From: Otatea glauca
Lineage: Eukaryota > Streptophyta > Magnoliopsida > Poales > Poaceae
Direction of reading: 5' to 3'
Assembly (NCBI GenBank): GCA_036346275.1
Contig: CM070719.1
Coordinates: forward strand, 32,444,093 to 32,508,092
DNA: 64,000 bases
Shown here: positions 23,221 to 33,397 of the stretch, piece by piece
Layout: every line of letters begins with the position of its first letter
Numbering within the stretch: position 1 is the stretch's first letter
Program-made: the position numbers and the translations under genes
The notes under the pieces: generated by a model
The model's input: the letters and a program-made list of their open reading frames with translations, nothing else
The model's database searches: none
What the model was told of the DNA's origin: nothing

Positions 23221-26216
23221 TTGAGTGGAGTTCTGTCTAATCTCTTCTCTAAGGGGGGTAGTACCCTGAACCGACTAAAAGGTACATCTTTGGAAAATGT
23301 GCCCATAGTGAATGAATACCCAGATGTATTCCCAGAAGATTTGCCTGGTATGCCACCCTACCGGGATATTGAGTTTATGATTGAGCTTGTACCTGGTACA
23401 TCTCCTATCTCGAAGAGGCCTTATCGGTTACCTGCTAATGAATTAGCAGAGATGAAGAAACAGATTGAAGAACTGCAGGAGAAAGGCTTTATAAGACCAA
23501 GTTCATCACCTTGGGGTTCACCGGTAATCTTCGTTAAGAAGAAGGATGGTAGTCTGAGAATGTGCATAGACTACAGATCACTGAATGAGGTCACAATAAA
23601 GAATAAGTATCATTTGCCAAGGATAGATGATCTATTTGATCAGTTGAAAGGAGCTCAGGTTTTCTCAAAAATAGACTTAAGATCGGGATATCATCAGCTC
23701 AAGATAAGAAAAGAAGATATTCCGAAGACAGCCTTTACTACCCATTATGAATTGTACGAGTTTACAGTGATGTCCTTTGGATTAACAAATGCACCGTCAT
23801 ATTTCATGAATTTGATGAATAAGGTGTTTATGGAGTTTTTGGATAAGTTTGTTGTCGTGTTTATTGATGACATTCTTATCTATTCCAAGAATGAAAAAGA
23901 GCATGAGGATCATTTGAGGATAATTTTGGAAAAGCTTAGAGAGCATCAGCTTTATGCTAAGTTCAGTAAATGTTATTTTTGGTTGAAGGAAGTTGCTTTC
24001 TTGGGTCATGTTATTTCTGCTGGAGGAGTAGCAGTAGACCCTGCGAAGGTGAAGGATGTTTTGGATTGGAAGCAACCCAAGTCAGTTCCGGATATTAGAA
24101 GTTTTCTTGGATTAGCAGGCTATTATCGGCGTTTTATTGAAGGTTTTTCCAAGATAGCGAGACCTCTCACTCAACTTTTGAAGAAGGAGAAGAAGTTTGA
24201 ATGGACTAAATCTTGTGAACAAAGTTTTCAGGAATTGAAGAAGAGGTTAACTTGGCACGATACTTGTTACACGGATATTCATAAGGATTTTGAAGTTTAC
24301 TACGATGCCTCAAATCAAGGTCTCGGATGTGTATTGATGCAAGAAGGTAAAGTCATAGCTTATGCCTCAAGACAACTGCGACCCCATGAAGAAAATTACC
24401 CAACTCATGATTTGGAGTTAGCAGCAGTTGTGCACGCACTCAAAATTTGGAGGCATTATTTGATTGGGAATCTATGTGAGATTTATACGGATCATAAGAG
24501 TTTGAAATACATTTTTACTCAGCCGGATCTCAATTTGAGGCAGAGAAGGTGGTTGGAATTAGTGAAAGATTATGATATTGGCATCCATTATCATCCCGGA
24601 AAAGCTAATGTTGTTGCGGATGCTTTGAGCAGGAAAAGTTATTGCAACAATGTTATGGTTCAGGAAAGTCAGCCAGCACTTCATGAAGAGTTTAGACGCC
24701 TCAACTTGGAAATGGTAAATGAAGGTTGCGTTTTCAATGTCGAAGTGCATCCAACCCTGGAAGATCAGATCAGAGAGGCTCAAAAGAATGATAGTGGTAT
24801 CATAGACCTAAAAGATGGTATGAAGAAAGGAAAATTTCCTGAATTTTCTAAAGATGAGAAAGCTACTGTCTGGTCAGGGAAAATAATAGTAGCCCCTAAT
24901 CAAAAAGAGATTAAAGATGTAATTTTGAAGGAGGCCCACGATTCAGTTTATTCTATTCATCCGGGAAGTACCAAGATGTACGCAGATTTGAAGGAGAAAT
25001 ATTGGTGGACCAATATGAAAAGAGAAGTTGCTGATTTTGTGGCACGTTGTGATATTTGTCAACTTGTTAAAGCAGAACATCAGAGACCAGCCGGTTTATT
25101 GCAACCCTTGCAGATTCCTGTTTGGAAATGGGAAGAAATAGGAATGGATTTTATCACCGGACTTCCCAAAACTAAGTCCGGATATGATTCAATATGGGTT
25201 ATTGTGGATAGATTGACTAAGGTTGCACACTTTATTCCTGTGAAGACAACATATTCTGGTGATAAACTCGCAGAGCTATACATGGCCAAAATTGTATGTT
25301 TGCATGGTGTGCCAAAGAAGATCGTGTCAGATCGAGGTTCCCAATTTACCTCGAGGTTTTGGCAGAAGTTGCATGAGGTTCTGGGCACAAACCTAAACTT
25401 CAGTACTGCTTACCATCCTCAGACAGATGGTCAGACGGAAAGGATAAATCAAATACTAGAAGATATGCTGAGAGCTTGTGCTTTGACATACAGTTCATCT
25501 TGGGATCATAATTTGCGTATGCAGAATTCTCATACAATAACAGTTACAAGTCAAGTCTGAAGATGGCACCTTTCGAAGCTCTCTACGGAAGAAAATGCCG
25601 AACACCGTTTTATTGGAAAGAGACAGAGGGGGGACAAGTAATCGGACCTGATATCCTGAAAGAAGCAGAAGAGCAAGTGAGAGTGATTCGTCAGAATTTA
25701 AAAACAGCTCAGTCAAGGCAGAAAAGTTATGCTGATAATCGTCGTCGGGATTTAAGCTTTGCACCTGGTGATCATGTGTATCTGAAAGTTTCACCCCTAA
25801 ACGGAATGCGTCGTTTCAGAGTTAGCGGGAAACTTGCACCTCGCTATATCAGTCCATTTCCAGTGGTTGCCAGAAGAGGAGAAGTTGCTTATAAGTTGAA
25901 ACTTCCTCTGCAGTTGTCAGATGTGCATGATGTCTTTCATGTTTCTCAGCTAAAGAAATGCCTTCGAGTGCCTGAAGAACAGTTGCCATTCGAAGAGATG
26001 GAACTGAAGGAAGACCTGTCGTATCCAGAGTATCTAGTCAAAATCTTGAATGAAGCTGAACATCGAACCAGAAGCCGAGTGATCAAGTTTTGCAAGGTTC
26101 AGTGGAGTAACCATTCCGAGAAAGAAGCAACCTGGGAGCGAGAAGAGGACCTCAGAGCCGAGTTTCCCGATCTCTTTCTTTCTCTGTCCGAATCTCGGGG
26201 TCAAGATTCTCTCTAA
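23221..26216 (+). pseudogene. C pol: RT, RNase H, integrase, chromodomain (one frameshift)
   Basis: A 779-residue open frame (23221-25560) holds the reverse transcriptase (SLRMCIDYRSLN, SKIDLRSGYHQ, VFIDDILIYS), the RNase H (YDASNQGLGCVL, YTDHKSLKYIF, ADALSRK) and the integrase with its HHCC zinc-binding part (CDICQ) and catalytic D, D and E (GMDFITG, SDRGSQF, TERINQ). A single frameshift near 25515 moves the rest into the frame 25563-26216: GKLAPRYISPF, FHVSQLKKCL and a C-terminal chromodomain (WSNHSEKEATWE), which in chromoviruses is thought to guide integration to modified chromatin. Except for that shift the gene is intact, the best preserved pol in the window. It ends at a TAA at 26214-26216, next to the polypurine tract. 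Confidence 0.9.
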
Positions 26217-26227
26217 GGGGGGTAGGT
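26215..26227 (+). other. C polypurine tract
   Basis: The purine-rich aaggggggtaggt lies directly before the LTR start at 26229 and overlaps the pol stop. Confidence 0.8.
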
Positions 26228-26228
26228 T

Positions 26229-29200
26229 TGTAACATCCCAGATTTTCTGTTGTTCCAAAAATTATTTTAAAATTAATTAAATTCAAAATTTGGATTTTTC
26301 TTGGTGTTCTAATTAACCTGGCATCCATACCCTTCCGAAATTGGAGTTCAATTCTTTATCGTCCGCAAAGTTAAAATTTCATATTCCGATCCTTATTCGA
26401 AATTCCACCCGAGTTCCAAAATGCTTTAAAAATCTCAAAATCCATTTAATTAGGTTCAAAATATTCTATAATTATTTTGGGAATTTTTCCAAGATTTATA
26501 GAATCCCTTTGCTATTTTATCTCTCGTGCTTTCGTCAAATCCATTTTATTCGTCCCGAAATTATCTAAATTTCAAAATTCATCCAAAATAAGTGAAACCA
26601 GTTTTATTGGGTTCCATTTTACTCATTAGGATTTTTAGGATCTTTTCCAGTATTTTTAGATCTTGTTATCTATTTTAACTCGCGTGCTTTAGAATCTGCA
26701 CTGTTCATCTTCCCCAAGTGTACAGCACCTGTTCAAGTCTCAACTTTATGTCTAGCTCCAACTTCAAACCTCTATATCTCTCAATATATTGCATCAAATC
26801 AAGTGGGAGCTGAAGCATCGTGACGGCGTCGTACTGGAGATCAAATACCCTGTCGTTACCCATCCTTAATCCGAGTGAAACGGCCGCAATTAAGCGTTAA
26901 TGACAATTTATTGCTCGGTCATTATCTCGGGCGTTTCTTCACCTCACCGGGCGTGCGGGTACTTAAAAGTTTTGTCTTGCTGTCCTCTACCCCGTGCTCA
27001 CCTTGCCCCTATAATTTAGTGCCATTTTCCTTTCCAAAACTCGCGAAATCCGCAACCCATCGTCGACCAAAGACACCGGCGAGCCAACTTTTGATCCGGT
27101 GAGCCAAATCAAATTCTGTCCGCGTCATTTTGTGCATCTTGTCGCAAAGATCAAAAGCCCTCAAGAAAATTTGGGTTTCATTGCAGGACGGCGACGAATT
27201 TGACGTTTGAACACCGTCGGCCTAACCATCTTTGCGGCGTCGATTTGTCGTCTCCGGTAATCCTCTTCGAAATCCGATTTCACTTTTGGATTCGCGGCGT
27301 CGAGCTCTTCATGATGCTCACCTTATCTTCCATTTCGCTGGCTGCCCGCCCCAGGCCCTATCTCCCCATGCGCCATGAATGTCGCTCTGTTATTCGCGAG
27401 TGAACAGTACTGCTACAGTGTTTTTCCTTTTTTTTATATTTCCTTCTAATGAAACTTCAAATGACCCATTCTCTTCCGTCCTAACTCTGAATCGAGTGAT
27501 TCAAATTGCTAAATTTATATAAATTCATCCTCTATCTACCAATATTTTTATTATAATTTTTAGTTTCAATTTATTTTATTTTATTCATTTCGTGCACCGT
27601 TTTACGCTTAGTCGAAGAAGCGGTCGTAAATCGACGAAGGAGAAGACCTCGAGCAGCAGCGTGGCGCACTTCATCGACGAAGGCAAGTCTCCTTGACGCA
27701 CGTTGATCCTATTGTTTATAACTGTTTTATAAAATGTTTACAACTTGCATGGCTATTTACATAAACCGATGATGTTAAAATATAGAATGTTAGTTATGCC
27801 CATTTCGAAATAACATCCATGCTGTTTGATTACCATGTCTTTGTAGCCTTAAGATTTAATCATGAAATCATGTATTATGTGATTAACCTTGTTTCGTACG
27901 ATAGACTATGCTTAGGATTGACGTTGATCAAAATGCCTATGGTGGGATAAATTCTAAAATGTTGTCGAAATGTGTTTTATCGAAACTGTAGCAAGGTGAT
28001 TGCTGCTGTGTTTGTAAAATAAAAATGAAATAAAAATGGTTTAGATTGGGGCGGAATGGTTTGTCAGGCGGGTGCGGATGGAGCACTGGTTCTGGTTTGT
28101 GAAAGCCGCCCTAATCAATTTAAGGACCGATGCTTATGACTGTCCATTCTAAGCATTACCGTGCAACCACAAGTCTATAATGGGTACGACCTGGCTGAAT
28201 AATTTGTAGAAACCTAACTTAGACTCACCAGTTGGTGGAATGTGAGTGCCGGATGGAGGCATGTCGTATTTCTCACACGGCGCAAGAGGGGGCTTCCGTA
28301 CTTGGTGGATGGAACCCTAACAGCGATGTAACCTCAGCGGGTGGGTCGGGTTAGGCGTATACATTGTAAAGGCCTTGTCATGATCTCTCTGCCGGCACAC
28401 CAATGGAAGTGTGTTCGCAGCGCTTGGCTTTCAAGAGATGGTCATGTCTTGTGGGTAAAGCTGTACACCTCTGCAGAGTAAATCTATTCGAATAGCCGTG
28501 CCTACAGTCAAAGGCAAAGCGAAGAATGCTTTCATACTGGTAGACTTTGTTTTGGTTTTCAAAATAACTGATGCTTTGGGATTCGGGAGTGGTTAGAACT
28601 CTCGAATGTTTATTTGGCGGATTGAGCCAATCAGGTAGATGGAACATGTTTTGAATCATGACAGATGGAGTCATGTGATGGTTTAACAAGATCTTTCAAA
28701 ATAGGCGGTTAGAGCCTGTATACTAGTGTTGGTAGTTGGAACCTTCACTAGAGTTAGAAACAATTTTAATTGTACAAATAATTGTTAAAACTGCTTTGTG
28801 AAAATTATTATCAATAATGTTAAATCCGGCTTTGTGCAAAAGAACCCTATTAAGCCTTCCTTGGAAAGCCCTTCATGATGCATTTTCCCAGACTTGCGGA
28901 GTACGTTTGTACTCACATGCTACACAAAATTTTGTCATCAGAGAATTATCAAGATGCAGTCGAAGACAATGAATTCTATGACGAGGAGTTCGTTGGAGAT
29001 CGCCAAGATAACTAAGCGCTCCTAGTAAATGCTTTGTGGTGTCTTTTGGGTTTTATCTTGTTGTTTTTGGTTTCATTGCCGAGAACTACGGTCATGTGAC
29101 CGGAGATGTAATAAATAGCCATGTGGCTGGTAATTTATGCTTATGCTATTTTTTCTCTTCGTTATGTTCGGTTATGATAATCACTGCTTCCTTTGTGTGT

Positions 29201-29265
29201 ACTAGCAAGCGATGCAGGACTAGTCTGTAAATACAGGAGATTCCGGATGGTAAATCTGGGTCTCA
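26229..29265 (+). repeat. C second LTR (3037 bp)
   Basis: It begins TGTAACATCCC after the polypurine tract and ends GTCTCA. It is about 98-99% identical to 18160-21112 over the parts I compared, plus the 82-bp segment missing there. Oddly, it is followed not by a target duplication but by a second primer-binding site and leader. The shared block is at 28441-28500 and an intact gagtac/gtactc hairpin at 28899-28914. Confidence 0.9.
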
Positions 29266-29366
29266 TGAGGTGGTATCGAGCACAGACGATCGTAGGACAT
29301 AACTTAGTTAGAATGGCAAAGCTTTAAGGATTAATATTTTTATAAAAATATACTTATAAAATTTTT
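29266..29366 (+). other. Second C primer-binding site and leader stub
   Basis: The sequence tggtatcgagca at 29271 and the following about 95 bp repeat the leader at 21117-21210 almost base for base. Homology stops at the T-run near 29366, where the sequence changes to the leader-ORF DNA. This marks the recombination or deletion joint between C and B. Confidence 0.8.
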
Positions 29367-29393
29367 TGGATTTTACGCGCTGGTGGTTACGCC

Positions 29394-30845
29394 CAGGGTT
29401 CCAAATTTCGACGAAATTTTGGATTTCGGACCACCCCGAAATCTAAAGTACCGGCCGAAAAAACAAATTAAAATTTTTTGAAATTGCTACAGTAACCCGA
29501 AATTTCGTGTTTTTCGGCTAGTTTTGAATCTTTTAGGGCCAGATTTGGTCCAATAACCCTTAGGAAAGTCATCTCCTATGAAAATTTGTTGAAAAAACGA
29601 ATTTGTTAAACATTTTAAAATTTTGGCAGAAAAACTTTCAGATTTTTATAAAATTGTACATGCTTGATAATAAGATGAACATTTTATTGTACTATCCTTA
29701 GCAGTTTAGGATCATACATAAAAAATTTCAAAATAATTTAATTTCATTTGTTATCTTTAAAAAATCAAAAACAGAATGAACATAATTGGGACAGTTATAT
29801 TGTCAGAATTTTATAAATTTTCTTGAGTGTGATTATGATCTAAAATTTTTGTGAGAGATTAATAATTTACTCAGTACCATTATATAAATTTTTCAAAAAA
29901 AATTCAACTTTGTTTGTTTGGTCAATCAAATCTATGTAAGCATTGAACTTCGTTTGTTATATTACAGTTCAAAAATCAAAAAGAAAAGAACATAAATGGT
30001 ACTGTGCCTTGTAAGAATTTTATAAATTCACTGAAGTGTGATCATGAATCAAAATTTTTATGGGATATTAATAACTTCCTTATCACCATTATTTAAAATT
30101 TTCAAAAAAAATTATGGTTTACATAATTTTTCATTTTGTTCAAGTTTGTCGGTAAGCCTTTTAACAGGGCAGTAGTACTGTTCGAATTTTTAAAAATGCA
30201 TACAGTTTTATCATCATCTAAAAATTTTATGAGATAATTATAGATATATAATAACCATGAAAAAAAAATTCAACTATTTATAACTTGATTTGTACCATTT
30301 TCCATTCGGATCAAACTTGTTGGTCAGTGTTCTATCAGGACAGTACCACTCTCCGATTTTTTAAACATTCCTCACATGTGATAATCAGCTGAAATTTTTG
30401 TGATAACATTATTTATGGATCTTAACCATGCACAAAATATTTCAATAGTTTATAACTTGATTTGTATCATTTTCCATTCGGATCAAACTTGTCGGTCAGT
30501 GTTTTATCAGGACAGTATCACTCTCCGAATTTTTAAAAATTCCTCAGATGTGATAATCAGCTGAAATTTTTGTGAGAACATCATAAATGTGTCAGGAAAC
30601 TCCAAAACAAATTTCAAAATTTTTCGTTAAATTTTAGAACACTTTTCAGCCGGTGCAAAAAACCTAAAATTTCGGGTATTTCGCTCGAAATTTCGTGTTT
30701 TTTCGCCGAATTTCGTATTTTTTCCCGAAATGGACCGGATTTGAATTTTCAAATTCAAATTTTGTCTGAAATATTTCTGAAATTTTGAAATTTCGCGATC
30801 CGGCCAGGGACGAAATTTATTCCGAAACCGAATTTTCAAACCTTG
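29394..30845. mobile_element. Non-autonomous hAT-type element (1452 bp)
   Basis: The ends are CAGGGTTCCAAATTTCG and, on the reverse strand, CAAGGTTTGAAAATTCG: imperfect terminal inverted repeats of about 17 bp. The flanking 8-bp duplications are gttacgcc (29386-29393) and gttacacc (30846-30853), with one mismatch. Eight bases is the hAT signature. Both termini are crowded with cgaaattt/aaatttcg motifs, like hAT subterminal repeats. The interior is AT-rich, has no transposase, and contains degenerate tandem units of about 170 bp (clearest at 30277-30448 and 30449-30600). Confidence 0.75.
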
Positions 30846-30853
30846 GTTACACC

Positions 30854-31683
30854 ACGGAGCTTTGGAGGAGGCTTCAGGTCCTTGGTGGTTTTGACAAGCC
30901 TCTTTACCGTAGTCACACCTGGGCGGTCAACGGTAGAGTCAGAGGCATGGCTACGACGATTACTGTCTTTGCTCGAGAGCATGCAGGAGCAAGCCGGCCG
31001 TTCAACATCACAGTCCGAAGGGTTACTTTCGAGATTGGGATACAGGAGTCTACGCGTCTGGCCATGAGGAGGATTGGTCAGGCTTACGCAGAGAGCTTGA
31101 GACACGAGTGTTTAAATGCACCGCAGGAAGGAGGAGCTCGGAGTCCGCTTCATCTAGAGGAGATGCGGCGTTCGTGCACTTGGCGCGATTCGCGGCCCTT
31201 CCAGAGCGAGTGATGGACGGTATCTGCGAGCTTCAGTCCGTCTACGTCACTTTGGAGGCAGTTGAGCAGACTCTACAGGAGACCCAGGCTTTCGCTTTCC
31301 CACGGATCGCAGAGTTGGAGGACGCGCTCTACGCCGGACCGCCAGAGGTCGAGATGGAGCTCGACGAGGAGAAGGACCCGGAGGAGTTGGTGCCCGAGCC
31401 GGAAGAGCCAGTTCCGAATCAGGAGGCCGAGCTTGAGGGGCAGGATTCCTCAGTGCCAGCAGCAGAGGGGGTGGTCACCAGGACCAATTCGCCCCAATGC
31501 CGGAGCACCCGTCGATGTTCATTCCGGGGGAGCCGTAGCCGGGTTGGCTCGATCAGTGATCGAGTCTACTCGGGTGTAGTGTCGAGACTCGAGTGTTTGA
31601 GTCACGTCTTTTGTTTCAGAGTCACCATTAGGTGTGAGTCGTTGTTGAGTCTTAATGCTTTTTGTTATTTGCTTGTTTCGTAA
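30854..31683 (+). pseudogene. Leader ORF upstream of B gag (function unknown)
   Basis: An open frame resumes right after the hAT insertion (TTELWRRLQVLGG, YRSHTWAVNGR, RPFNITVRRVTFEI) and runs to about 31213. A second overlapping frame (31108-31683) then gives ALPERVMDGICELQSVY and a very acidic Glu/Pro-rich stretch (EMELDEEKDPEELVPEPEEP, about 31354-31410). Coding-like composition in two frames suggests one protein broken by a frameshift near 31110-31190 and by the hAT element. It sits between the primer-binding site and gag, where some grass gypsy elements have an extra 5' ORF. I recognise no domain. Confidence 0.45.
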
Positions 31684-31852
31684 GTGTCTAGTATGCGTTG
31701 CATTGCCCTTAGGCAATTGTGAGCAACCATACTACTTTACTAAAATTAATAAAGTTATTAAATAATTTAAGTTACACCTATTTCCCCCACATAAGTTCTT
31801 TTACTTGTCAATGCTTTCTTCTTCTTTTCTTAACCTTGGAAGCTTTCAGCAG
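31684..31852 (+). other. AT-rich linker between leader ORF and gag
   Basis: Non-coding; it ends in a pyrimidine-rich stretch and tttcagcag immediately before the gag ATG. The same layout precedes C gag. Confidence 0.5.
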
Positions 31853-32980
31853 ATGGTGAGGACCCGCGGTAATGTTGGAGCTAGTGGAAGTGGTGTCAAT
31901 CAGGCGGAAAACCAGAATGAGGAACCAATTCCCCAACTGCCACAGGTTGATCTGCATAATTTGGGAGCTTCCGTGGCTACCCAAACCCAGCTCATGAGTA
32001 CAATGATGCAGACCATGCAGCAGATCTCCAACCAAGCTGCTGCAAATGCTCAACCAGGGGGTAACCATGGACCACACCCCTATTCCAGATTGTCAGAATT
32101 CATGAGGACCCGCCCACCCACGTTCTCAGGCAATGCCAATCCATTGGAAGCGGATGATTGGTTGAGGATGATTGAAAGGAAACTACACATAATTCAGTGT
32201 GTAGGACAGGAGAGGGTACTTTATGCCTCCCATCAATTGAAAGGAACCGCTGCGGAATGGTGGGAAAACTTCTGTGCAGCACATGAAGACCCACAAGGAA
32301 TCACTTCGGAGGAATTCACCACAGCCTTCCGGCAGTACCATGTACTAGAAGGTATTATGGATCTCAAGAAGGAGGAGTTCCGAAATCTTAAGCAGCGAAG
32401 CCAATCAGTGGCCGACTTCCTGAACAAATTCACCCAGTTGGCACGCCACGCACCAGAAGATGTAGCGACGGACAAGGCCAGACAATCCCGCTTTATGAAG
32501 GGATTGAATGCTGGGCTGCAAGTGGGACTGATCACCCACACCTTTCCTGACTTCCAAGAGCTAGTCAACAAGGCTCTCATCTTGGAGGATAAGCATCGGG
32601 AGTTGGACGACGACCGAAAGCGCAGGATGGCGCAGCAAGGGGGTCGTCAGGGTCAACAGAGACAGAGGACGGCACCTCAACAATTCGTCCGATTCTAGCC
32701 CAGGGGTAGTGACAGGGCACCACTGCCGGCAAATCGTCCAGTGGGCCAGAATGTTCAAACTCCAGCCAGAATGATGGTACAAGCTAGAGGAAATTCCCAA
32801 GCAGTGGGAAGGCATTGCTATCACTGCAACGAACTGGGGCATTTTGCCAACAATTGCCCTAAGAAGGGAGGTGTCACCCCCGTTCGCTTTAACCTGGGGA
32901 ACACACCTGCAAGGACTCCAGCACCGAATGTGAATCGTGGAGCAACATCATCGGCCACTCCGTCTCAAGCAACCACGTGA
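31853..32980 (+). pseudogene. B gag (capsid and zinc knuckle)
   Basis: The ATG at 31853 (MVRTRGNVGASG) aligns in position with C gag. The capsid core is present (FMRTRPPTFSGNANPLEADDWLR, in two pieces FMRTRPPTF and EADDWLR; LYASHQLKGTAAEWWENF; FMKGLNAGLQ). A TAG at about 32696 interrupts it after APQQFVRF. The frame then resumes at 32741 with the zinc knuckle CYHCNELGHFANNC (about 32817-32858) and ends with a TGA at about 32978. The sequence is much closer to the copy at 1381-2691 than to C gag, which shows that two chromovirus families are mixed here. Confidence 0.83.
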
Positions 32981-33334
32981 GGCCGAGTCAACCACATCAC
33001 TGCGGATGAGGTCCAGAATGCCACGGACGTTGTACTGGGTAAGTTCCTAGTAAACTCAGTACCAGCTACTGTTTTATTTGATTCTGGAGCTTCACATTCA
33101 TTTGTTTCCCGAGATTTTGCTATTCGAAATAATTTGGATATTGTGACTCTTAAATGTGTGCTTATAGTCCAATCCCCTAGATTAGAACTCCGATCCAAGG
33201 TAGGATGTTCTGGGGTAAGGCTAATAATTAATGGAATATTGTTCCTAGCGAACTTAATTATCTTGAATACCCAAACCCTGGATGTTATCCTGGGGATGGA
33301 TTGGTTAGCTAAGCACAAGGCAGTGTTGGACTGA
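32981..33334 (+). pseudogene. B protease region
   Basis: After the TGA, the segment reads GRVNHIT.., VLGKFLVNSVPATVLFDSGASHSF (catalytic DSGA near 33078-33095) and LDVILGMDWLAKHK, then a stop at 33332. The active-site triplet is retained although the frame is closed on both sides. Confidence 0.78.
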
Positions 33335-33397
33335 AGACGAAGAGTCATATCAGTTGAGAGCCCGAATGGGAAGAGGATTGAATTTGAAGCAACAGCA

